From Formicarius rufipectus (lineage: Eukaryota; Chordata; Aves; Passeriformes; Formicariidae): DNA of 64,000 nt. Below, one piece after another: positions 25,966 through 36,927 of the stretch (position 1 is its first letter; every line of letters starts with the position of its first letter). A program made the position numbers and the translations under genes. The notes beneath the pieces were generated by a model, which saw only the letters and a program-made list of their open reading frames with translations, did no database searches and had not been told where the DNA came from. The stretch is from positions 62,001 through 126,000 of the forward strand of contig VXAU01001833.1 of NCBI GenBank assembly GCA_013399695.1, written 5' to 3'.

Positions 25966-28900
25966 GTAAGTTATATTCTCTGATAATTTTAAAAATTAAG
26001 ATAATCAGGTCTTCAGGAACTGGCCTAAGAAATAGATAAGGACTCAGGGTTGCACATTAGTGAGTAATGACATGTGCAGTTTGCTGGAATCAAAGGGGTT
26101 GAAAAACACTCATCTGTAAGTTGGTAGCAGTTCACCTCGACAATGGGCTATTAATGACATTAATATCCACAAGTAGCATTGGATGGTCCCTTTTGCCTTA
26201 TTTTCATGGGGTTTTTCATGCTTTGGTTTTAATTTTCACTTATGACCTGACTGTCTTCTGGCGTACGTGGTGCAAATGGGGTCAAAATCAAATATATTAT
26301 TCCTAATGGAGAAAAATAGTTGTCATTTTCCTACTGCTGCACTGGGATAGATATCTGATTTGAGCTCATAAAGGCTTTTATAAAGCCTCCCTCCATCAAT
26401 CTTATTCTCTTTTAGTGACAATATTGTCACATACTGAGGAACAATCAACAGTTTCCATCATTTTTGTGGGCTTGGGGGAATTTTTCAGACATTTAAGAAC
26501 AGATCTGTCTGGTGTTTTGCACTACAGACTTTGCCTTCATTACTTCATTACATTCTCATGGCAGTCAGACACAAAACAGCAAAATTAATAGACATACTAA
26601 GCAAATTGTATCTAGGTACTGAGTTTCCTTCTATTTGTCTAAGTTTTAGTCAACCAAAAAAAGCTTGAAAGGAACAGAGCATTTCACCAGTTGTGACTTG
26701 TACCTGAAGTGTCAGTCAAATAACTGGAGGCCTTCGTTAGATTTTATGGCTTTCCTTCTCTAGATTTCCAACTTGTAAAAAGAAGATTGCCTCTCTGAGG
26801 GCTGTTTTCATCTGATTAAGAGTGGTTTTGTACATTTCCTACCCCACCACTCCTGGAGAAAAAATGTGGGAGGGAATTGATTCTAGGACAGGTTGAAAAG
26901 AGGCCATGGGTTCTCTTACGTTGTCCTTCCTTCCTCTGAACAGGAACTGTGTTGATTTGGATGGTCTTAATACAAAACACCACAGGAAACTGGAAATGAC
27001 TAGAGCAAGAGAACACTTAGTGTTGCCTTATGTAGTAAATGCTGTAGAGGAGGTACCATAAGTCTTACAAAAAAAGAAAAGGTAAGACACTTTTAGACAG
27101 TCTTAGTAGTGGACAGTTAGAGGGAAGACAGATTAGGGCACAAAATTTGACTTCAGAGCATTGGAAAGGTATAAGGCTTTGCCTCTTCTTTAGTAAGACA
27201 TCAGGTTTGATTGACTTGGTGGGTTTTTGGATGAAAGCCCAGAAGGCCTTGGTCCTCGGAAAGGAGAGCCACCAATGTGGTAGTCATTTGGTGTTATTCT
27301 AGTCTGTGGCTTGGAAGAGGGAAGGCTGTAAGGAATTTATTCTGTGGGTTCTGTGGAGGTGGGGAACCAGACAAGAGGGTCTGTACAACTGGTGGAGGAA
27401 AGTGTGGGCAAAATACGGCCAAGAAACAGATGGATGATGATGATGTGTCAGATGACAGAAAGGCAGTAGCAATGTGTTTGAAAGATAAGGACACTTCCCT
27501 TGATTTGTCTTCTCCCAGTTTTAATGGTGGCTTGTAAGTATGTGAAGCAAAGTAGTTCCCATCACCTGGCCAGGAATCAATGTCTTTTCAATGTTGTTCC
27601 CGTCTGTCATGGGAAAGAGTGTTCTTTTTATTTTATTAGAGACAACTTTTACTTGCAGTCTGTCCATGGTAGCTCATTATCTTATGCAAGTGTGATTAAT
27701 GTGACAAAAGGCAGTCTGAAACTGCATGTCTGTTTTGGGTAATGTAGGGAAGATAGGGATATGATCTGATATACGAGTTCCAGATGTTGAATGCGGTTTC
27801 TTGAGCTGCACGCAAAGGTTGTTGCATCTGCAGCAACTCATATTCACTGTACAGTGTGAACGGAGACAGAGCAAGTAACAGTAAAGAAACATGCAACTAG
27901 GAGTTTCTCTTTCTTCACCCTTTGACTTTCCTCTACATTGTACCTTCTTCCCCTAGTGCTTTTTCTTGCTTTTATCTGGGGTGAGAGTTGTTAGGTTATA
28001 TGATTAAAGGGTAGTCATCAAGTTTCAATAACAGCTGGAGGTACATAATCAGTGAAAATGGGAGTCCAGTGCATCATTTCCTTTTTAGATAATCACAGGA
28101 GAGTGATCAGACTATTTGTTCAACAAATGGATCCAACCAAAGGCAGTCTCCTTGGAATGCCATGCAAACTAAAGCATACTTACTGCAGAACTTACTGTAG
28201 GATGCAGGGGGCAGAGGAATGAGAACCTAGACAGATAGCCCTGATTTGTAATTAGCCATGTTAATATGTGGTGACCTAAATTTGACACGGGGTTTAAAAA
28301 GAGGTGGATTCTTGTACTTAATCTGTTTGAATATCATCTTTGCATCAGGCAGTTATCAGTAATAAGAGGAGAAAAATACATCATGGCTTACTGTAATTGC
28401 CTTGCAATTTCCTGGCCTTCATGAGTGGCAAGGGCTGGGAGTGTGCTGCAGGAAAACTGGATTTCACAAAACCAGATTGAGTACAACTGGGCTGCTCCTT
28501 GTGGAACCAGATGCAGCAGTGCCCAGAGCAGGAGCTGGGAAGGCATGGGAGACATTGTCAGGGAGTAAAGAGCAGTAGGAAGCAGTCACAGCATGCTGCT
28601 GTGGTGGCCTTCTGATATTTGGCTATCATTTGCTGCTTGACCTCTTCTGGGCAGAGTGCTGCTCCTGCCACTGTGTCCATAGAGTATAAAGCAGCCTGTG
28701 TGCTACTTTGAAGTCACTTACTTGAAGTACACACAGGGCGAACACCTGCTGCAGATCTAACCCATAAAAGACTGGACAGCAAATTGGAGTGCGTAGTCAA
28801 CACATGTATTTGTAAAACTTGATATTTATAGAAGTCCTCAAATATACATTAAAATATTTAAATAAGTGAATAGCATTAAAAGGTTTTCTAGTTACTACTG

Positions 28901-30732
28901 CAAATCTCTGCCATTCGAACCAGCTATATTTGTGTACTCAGTTCATCCAGTATTTCACAATGATGGTGGAGCTAATGGTGTGAGAAGTAGCATTAGTTAA
29001 GAAGTGTCATGTAAGCAATTACATCATGATTAAAACTGTTTTCAAGTGAGAAAGTTTAGGATTTTTTTTCCTGTATTATCTTTAGAATGTCCTTAGTTAA
29101 AAAAAATGTGATTTTATTTATTTGGCTTTTGTTTCTCACAAAAAAGCCAGATACTTTCAAAGGGGAACATAATGTTACATTTCTCAGTACGGTTTTTTCA
29201 CGTGGAAAATATCTTACTTTTCTGCAGTGAGCTGTTTGAGAACATGATGCTTGGTCTTATAAAGAATATTCTCACATCATAAGTTGTACAATCCTACAAT
29301 ATCTGTGTTACTGGAGAATCATCACTTAAGTGAATGAAATGTAAATAGATGAAGTGATATGAAGGTGACAGTGTCTGGTGTTCTCTGATTAACAATGCAG
29401 TATCAGAAGTGAATTCTAGCCGATATTCTGACCTCCTTTGTGGGCCAGGTGGATGTGTACTGCTCTGTCTTGCAGTTTGCAGTATATGTGGTGAGGTTTT
29501 CTGTCTGCTTCAGCAGTCAGCAGCCAGGCCCACCCTGAGGACAGCAATGGAGAAATATGGCTTGTTGGCATCCATGTCAAATGCTTGTAGTCCCAGTCTT
29601 AGAGGCAATATCAGTCCAGATACAGGAACTTTCCAGCTGAATAAAGTAAATTTATGATACAGAATTTAGATAGAAAAGGATATTTAAGAAGAGCTGTAAG
29701 AAAGCTGATAATATTGAGTTTTAACTATGGTGGCAAAAAAGCACAAGAGAGTGCATTAGTGATGACATTTTGAGACACAAACTGCAGGTGTTTATTCTTT
29801 AGGGTGCCTCATGTCTTGTCTGTTGATTTAGATCCTGAGAGCTCCATGCACAAAGGTTTTGGGTTCTGGTTGGTCCAGCTGGAAGCAGTGGCAGCTGGCA
29901 GTGCTCTTGGAAAATTGCCATAATAAATTACAGCTGTTTTGAAACCTGCTCTTTGGTTGTGCATTCTTTGATCTGCAAAGGTCGTGGTGTATTGTCTAAC
30001 ATCACAAAATTGATTATGTAAAGCACAGTAATTTCAAATGGCATGTCTGGATATTATTTTTACTATTTGCAGCAGTGTTTTATTTCAGCTTTATCATAGC
30101 CACTGGCGTCCTGTGTCTTAGGGCAGTGGTTTTGCACTTTTTAGATGTGTGGACTTCTGCATACTGATTTTAAGCACACTGTTTACAGTTTTGGTTTGTC
30201 TCTTGCAGGTTCTTTAAAAAATGTACATAGAATGAGTGCTGGGGATCCCTGTCCCTTGTGTTGCAAAGCACTGCCTTAGCAATCACAGCAACCACAGGGC
30301 TACCCTATATCATGGCTGGGCAGGCAGTACATATTTCCCCATGTGTAGGGGAACCTTCCATTAGTGGAAGGTATTTGAGCTGCTCAGTGCACCAGTTAGT
30401 CACCATGCCTTTTACCTCAGGGAAAGGAATGTCTTGGAGTGTTACCATTGCATCTGATATGTTAGGTTTTGGTTAGAATTGCCCATATGTAGCTCCTTTT
30501 TCACTCTAAACCATTGTGCTTGGTTTGGACAAGCTGAGTTATGCCTAGTATTTCCTCCCTGTTATCAAGGTTCCTCTCATAGCACAAAGTGATCTAACAT
30601 CATAACTGTCTGCTGTTTTCTCCCTTATGATTAGATATATTGTCAAAGATACTTGATATGTTAATCTGTAGAGTTCTTATTTTTAGTATTTTAAAGGTAT
30701 GACAATACAAATTGTCTGTTTCCCATTAACAG
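25966..30732 (+). other. Intron 3 (4.8 kb)
   Basis: Bounded by ccag/gtaagt and cattaacag/gtggtt, phase 1 on both sides. Open frames inside (for example 27277-27537 and 29409-29657) lack domain similarity and splice context. No repeat boundary was recognised with confidence. Confidence 0.75.
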
Positions 30733-32252
30733 GTGGTTTTCGATGCCTTGGAATTGCTGAGAAAGATGCAGCTTTGGGAATGTGTGGAGAAGAGTATTTC
30801 TTTAATAAGGAAATGCAGGAATGCCAGGCGTGTTTAAAATGTGAAGATGGGATGGTGGCCTTGCCTTGTTCTGCTGTCAGTGATACAGTTTGTTCAGCAA
30901 CCACTGAAAACAAGCTCTCAGAGTCTTGGGCTGCAAACGTCATTCTGCCCTCTGTAAAGTCTGGCATCTCTCAGGTCTACTCTGGCTTGAACTTGAAGAT
31001 AAAGGGAAAGCTTCCCTGTGAAATCCTGTCTACTGAAGATAGCAGCCTGGTATTCAGGCAACACGGTCTGTTGTGGACTGACCTAAATTTTGCAGTAAAG
31101 CACAGCTGCAGGAACTTTTTGCAACTTTCCTTAAAACTTAATGGCAGTGAGGAAGGCTACGAACTGAGTGGTGTCCGGATTGAACAGCCAGAAGGAAGGT
31201 ATTTCCAGAGCACTAGTTTGAGCAGCGCTGCTGAAGTGGAGCCCAGCCAAACTCTTTATGTGTATTTGAGGAGCCCCAATCAATTCTGCAATCAAACCAA
31301 AGACTTAAATATTTATGATCTTAATACCCCACTCAGTTTGTTTTGGTTGTCCCATGACACAGGTGCTGTGGCACTCAGTGCACAGATGTCAACGGCAATG
31401 CATTACCAAACAAATTATCGACCTACTTTTAAAATAATTTCTGTTTCTGACCCTTACATGCTAAGTTTGTCTCATGATGGCAGAGCTATAAAGTTCACTG
31501 AAACCGGTATTGTCAAATTTGTGTTTCACCAAGCGTTGTATTCCATGGGCCAAACGTGTGTCCGGGAGGGCTTCTCTTTAATTTCTTATATCAATAGGAA
31601 TGGTACTAACAGAGAATTAATGAATGTATTTAAATCTGGGGTAAATTACAGAGACACATCAATATCTGCTTCTGGAGCCACGAAAGTTGGTGCTGGAGAT
31701 CTGATTAGCTTTGAGATACTTTCTCCTGCACAGTGTAATGTTCGGTATTTTGGAGATAGTTCTGGAATTAGTATGTTTAGCCTCATTTGGATCCCTTCAG
31801 CAGTTTCTTGTGCCATATCAGCCACAGTTTCTGTTACAGGTTTGCCTACTGGAGCTGTGAGAAACAGATTACTGGATTTCACCCAGGTCTCATCCAGTGA
31901 GAAGCAGATACAGCTGGTTTCTTCTGGACAGCTTGCTCACAAGTATTTCATTTTTACTGAAAAGGGAGTTGCCAGCCTTGCATTTAACTTAAAGCTAATC
32001 CACTCATGCAATGTGCTCAAAATGACTCTCAATCGGTTGACCATGGATTACATGCAACCCACAGCAGTTGCTCAGCAGATTGGAGGTCAGATGCCAGAGG
32101 GAAGTGTATGGACCAGTGTGTCCCTCCGTGCATCTTTTGAAGTACATAATGGGACATTGATATCAGTTTCTCTTGACTGTGTGCGTGGAAGGATCAATCA
32201 GATCACTCATGAACATGGAACTAGTATATCTATTTTGTGGATTTCGTCTTAA
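30733..32252 (+). CDS. Coding exon 4: end of EGF-like module, second TNFR-like CRD, three tandem C1q/TNF-like units, stop
   Basis: This large terminal exon encodes 505 residues. It completes the EGF-like module (GGFRCLG). At 30783-30893 it encodes a canonical TNF-receptor CRD, C-x12-C-x2-C-x2-C-x8-C-x7-C with EEYF and VSDTVC. Three units of about 125-147 residues follow (about 30975-31353, 31390-31799, 31809-32249). Each ends on a matching strand (LFWLS, SLIWIPS, ILWISS), and each carries a FTExGxxxxxF-like or equivalent strand and Cys pairs. The middle unit (SGATKVGAGDLISFE, then SSGISMFSLIWI) is the most C1q/TNF-like. N-glycosylation sequons include NGS, NQT and NGT (twice). There is no C-terminal membrane segment, so the product is probably secreted. 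The stop codon is 32250-32252. C1q/TNF membership is inferred from pattern only; no named orthologue is recognised. Confidence 0.9.
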
Positions 32253-32360
32253 TTTCTGAGCAGGGAAATTAACATTATATACTGTGTTGACATGAGCAGA
32301 TCATCCCACCAAAATGCTCTCCATTTTAGGAATATTTAAATAAAATCTGAATTGAGTGAT
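32253..32360 (+). other. Short 3' UTR with proximal polyadenylation signal
   Basis: AATAAA is at 32339-32344, 87 bp after the stop codon, with a TG-rich element (gagtgatcagtgttt) about 10-30 bp downstream. This would give a compact 3' UTR of about 110 nt. Confidence 0.6.
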
Positions 32361-35300
32361 CAGTGTTTAAAGAAAACAAAAGATTTCAGTGCTCCAAGAT
32401 TTTAATTATGTTAACATCTTCAGACAAGGGAACCTTAAATTCAGATCAAACTCTTTTATTTTTAGTAAAGCAGTCTCTTAAAATTAGTTATTTCTGGACC
32501 ACAGAAAACTGCAGGTGAGGGTAAATACCGTTTTTGCGCTGTAACTGAAAGCATCACAGCCAAATAGTGGAAACTTGCTTTCAGTTTCTTCACTTAACAG
32601 GCTAATAACAAGACTAAATGCACTTTGAGGCTAATTTGTCTACATTTTACAAAATGTTTTCTATAAATGGAGAGAACATACCTCAAACTAGGGGTGATAA
32701 TATGGCAATACTGGAATATACATTCTTAATAATATAGAAATGGATGGGGTCAAAAATAGAACATTGTTTTTATAACAACAGCAGTAGAACTAATGAATGT
32801 TCTGATTTAATTTGGAAATGATCTGCATTTAGGTAATTTGTGAAGGCTTTTCCCCATTTACATTTGCCAGTGAAAGTTACAGAAAGAGAAGGAAAAATCT
32901 ATCCTAAAGAGTGGATAGGCAAAAAGAAACAAGTACTAGAAGAATACCTTGAAAATAAGACTTTTGAAAATTAAGCAAATTTTTATTCCATTTCTTATAA
33001 ATAACAAAATATTTTTCTGGCCAAAAAGGAACACTGTTCACAAAGCCTATTTATTTTGCTGATCAGGTACTTAATTTAAAAAGGGTGGGTTTTTTTGTTA
33101 AATGAGTTAATTTGAAGAAATTGCGTACTCATTTACACTAATTTTTGTCTTCCAACTCTCCCATCAAACTATTCTTTCTTATTCTAATCTGTGTAGGGTG
33201 TTTTCTCCTGTTCTGTCCTTTCTCCTCCACGGATACTACTTCACTCTCCTCTCTCATTTTTCTTTTGTTAGCACTAAATGGTGCACCTTGTCACATCTTT
33301 TTCCAGTTTTTTTTCAGCATTCCTACAAAAGAATAGATGTTTATGTCACCTACATAATTATAGAAGAGGGACATTAACTAAAAGGGTGCTTTAAATCAAC
33401 CTTACTGAAAAGGAATATTATGCACAATGTAACTTTAATAAAAGTGTCTGCTTGAGTATGTATATCTAAAATATATGTACATTGCTGTGCACTTCCTTTG
33501 TTTTTGATCTTGTCACACTGTTTTTGCTGAATAGTCCTCTGTAATTTTCTGTGAAAGATTGAACCCAATTGCGAGACTTCTGTCTGGTTGGTTGTTTTTA
33601 CTTGTGAGGTTACAACTGTGTCCTATATATCTTCTTTCCCCNTACAGGCTTTGGACAAACTGCTGTTCTGCTCCAAATAAAGAACAGTAGTCTTTCTTGC
33701 TTTCAGCTGCGAAGTCTAAGCAGTCCATCACAAGATACCTCATTGAGCACTGTGTTGCAGCTGGCATAGGTACACAAACCAGAAATCCTGGTGTCCCCAA
33801 AGTCTGTCTGTGGCAGAGATCTCAGGGTCTCATTTGTTTTCACAAAGTCATAAAGAAGCATGAATTAAAACTGCTATTAAAGGTGTTCAACACTTGCAAA
33901 ATACTATTATCATTATAGAGGATATTTTGTAGTGGTAGAGACGGACTTCTGGAATGAAAACATGTATCTATTGTGTACAGAAGAGTTGTATTACCTAGCA
34001 GCAGAGCAGGTTTTTTGGGGTACTTTACTCTGGAAGCCAACTGAAGTTAAAGATGAAATGGCACAGGAGTTAAAGTATTCTGCCATACTCATCTACTTTC
34101 TGTAGAAGGATGCATGTCATGTAAGAGGAGCTCTGCAGAGAGCAGACCTGGATATTTCTAAGGTAAGAGTTCAGGGGAAGACAGTGTTCAAGAAAGCTAG
34201 AAATTATGTGCTTCTGTTTTAGAGGAAATTAAGAAAGTCACTTTCTTACAAACAGAATCTCTTTCTTTTGCTGTTTTGTGCTATGCAGTTGTGTTGGAGG
34301 CTGTCACTCCCCAGTATGACAACCTAAGAGTCATTCTGGATTTAAACCTGTTTAGCAGATATCAGGATCTGGTGTAGACGTAATCTGGTACATCTTTAAC
34401 AAACTGCTGATGTTACTTGAATATAATAACCATTTCCCTATATATAGCACATAGCAAAAGCTAATGGGATGAGTTGTATGAGTATACTGTCTTTGAGTGA
34501 TATTGTGAGATCAGCTGAATTGCTTGAACGGGGAAGAGAATGATGCTCGCTCTTCATGTGTTATGCATATGGTGATACTTACATTTAAATACACCATTAG
34601 TAAAGGATGCAGAAACTGAGGAAGGTACAAGTGAACATTATTACAGCTAAGATTGGTTCTAGAGTATGAATCTTCATGTAGTAAATCTTAGATGATTCTG
34701 TTGGGAGTGCCCAGAATTGCCCTTACTTTCAGAGCAGAATTTTAGATGCACAGTGGCAGAAATATAGTATTTTGCATCCATATGGTAATGGTAATGCATC
34801 TAGAAATGTTTTACTCATATCTTCTGTAATAAGGCCCTCAAATTATGAAAAAAAAGGTCTAGTATGTATGTATTATTTGCAATTTACAGCAAGCTTAGCC
34901 TTTTTTCAAGCAAAAAAAGGCCTCTTTTGCATCTCTCCTTTTCAAAACCAAGAAAAGCCAGAATCTGTAGTTCAGGCTACTCACTGACTGTTGTTATGGC
35001 AACAGGAATTTGGAGTGAGTGTGTTGAAATCAGTGTAGATTTATGATAGCCTAAGTAATGGCATAGTATATATAGCCTTTGCATCTATGAAAATTATATA
35101 CATTGCCTCATACCTTGCAACGTTAAGTGGTGCACCATGATTAAGATAAAATATAAGAGGAATCATGTACAGTGAATGCTCGTTTTATGTCACATATAAT
35201 TTGCTGTAATAAATTGCATGTCTCATTGACAGGTATATCTTAATAATATTTACAATTTTTGAACTTTTCATTTTTTCCCATATGGTTTCTTTTTATTAAT

Positions 35301-35980
35301 AGCAGTATATAGTACTATGAAGTACAGAATTAATTTAACAACTTTCCTTTTGCATCTTTTTATACCAACCACAGTATGGTTAAAATAGCTGCAGAGAGTA
35401 ATTCCAATCCTTTCTGCCAGAGAGTGTTTCCAGAGAGTATTCATGAAGTAAGAGGATGAAGCTGGTAGAATCTAGCTGTACAGAAGGAGCTTAAGTTATT
35501 ACATCCTGGAAGGCAGGTGATTATTTCACTGCATTATGCAGATAATGGGCAACCTTTAGTTACAGAAAACTTGACCATTAGAGGAGGAAAATAATGTAGG
35601 TTGTATAGTGCTGCTCATACAAGATGAAAAAGAATCCTGAATTGTTTTGTATTGGGAAACACTTTGCAAGTTCAAAGATTTTGCCTGAATATATTTTATT
35701 ACCTATGCAAATTTTCTGTGCTTTCTGTGAAGTCAAAACTGGGCAGAATATGTTAAATCTGTTTTAATACTTTGGATGTTCCTCTGTTCTCTGGTCTCTG
35801 CAGATTGCAGGGCACTGTGAAAACTACACTAGTTTCAAATGGTGCTTTTAATGAAATTTTCTATTTTGAAATATTGCCTTGTTTTAAAAATACTGTTTAG
35901 ACACTTGTCTCTATTAATACTATATTGTAATATGTTTTAAGAGAACTTTATTTCAATAAATAAAATGATAAGTCTTCATT
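32361..35980 (+). other. Possible extended 3' UTR or intergenic DNA with a distal poly(A) signal
   Basis: No gene is seen. The region is AT-rich throughout and ends in two overlapping AATAAA signals (35955-35960 and 35959-35964), then a T/GT-rich stretch (gtgtttttgttctcttctg), a classic cleavage context. It may be the distal end of the same transcript (3' UTR of about 3.7 kb). A single ambiguous base (N) is at 33642. No repeat was identified. Confidence 0.35.
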
Positions 35981-36264
35981 AGTGTTTTTGTTCTCTTCTG
36001 AGGAAGGGTAATGTTGGTTATTGTGGTTTTAAACTACTGACTCTTTTGGGGTCAGTATTTCACAGATGTTATCTGAATTAGTTACCTGTGCTTGTTGAAT
36101 TGACACTAAACAGAAACAGTAATAGTGCAGTAATAGCTCTACCTTTTCATCACTTGACTGCTAATGGTACCTTTAATTCTCCTTTGAATCTTTTTCTATT
36201 ATATTGCAGTCAATAATGTAGACATGTACTTAGTGTCTTCAGGACCTCTGTTCATGTGAAATGT

Positions 36265-36922
36265 TGTGCTGGTTTAGATTTAAACCAGTAGGAGAAATGA
36301 ATCCAACTCAGAATGGGATTGCAAGTCAGAATAACAATTTATTAAAAGATCACAAAAATACACTGAAACAGGAAGGAAATTTGTTTGTACCACAAAAAAA
36401 CACCAGATGTACAGCCGAGCACAGTGGGGCACAAGCAGAGTTGAGCACCACGTGGCCCACCCTGAGTTCAAAGTAAAAAGGAAACAAAGCACCTGCTGGT
36501 GAAAGTGATGGTTGCAATCTGGTGGCAGTCTGTCTGCTCGTGGCTCTGGTCCTCCTCTGGAGCTGAAGAGAGCTCCCAGGGCCAAAGCCACAGCTTATAT
36601 TCACTTAGGCTCCGCCCAGTCCCTCCCCCTGGGCGGAGACTTAAACAATGGGTGATTTACCCTGTGAGGTGAACAATGGCATATTTTTGGCATCCCTGAT
36701 GGCCCATTAGCAGATATGACCCCTCGGGTGTGGAGGCAAGAGAACTTTCTTATCTCACAGAAGTTCCAAAACACCCAGCCTGCAGCCTGAGGGGTGTGCT
36801 GTCCCTTAGACAATAGCTGCTAATGTGCCATTGTGAGCAGTTTGTGGGAAAAAGTGGCATAGAGGCTTTAGAATATACACCCACACAGTGACAAACTGAC
36901 CCTGGCTACTAAAACCAGGACA
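36265..36922 (-). mobile_element. Solo LTR of an endogenous retrovirus, complete, minus strand
   Basis: The 658-bp element runs, on the minus strand, from TGTCCTGG to CCAGCACA (canonical TG...CA with imperfect inverted ends). It is flanked by an exact 5-bp duplication, AATGT, at 36260-36264 and 36923-36927. Minus-strand promoter and poly(A) features are in the right order: a TATA-like GAATATAAGC at 36593-36602, then AATAAA at 36338-36343 near the end. No internal retroviral genes adjoin it, so it is a recombined solo LTR. Five-base duplications are typical of ERVL-class elements, but the class is inferred. Open frames inside it are chance. Confidence 0.88.
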
Positions 36923-36927
36923 AATGT

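Noticed and set aside
36280..36604. Minus-strand frames of 84-103 codons
   Set aside because: They lie wholly inside the solo LTR, which has no coding role here.
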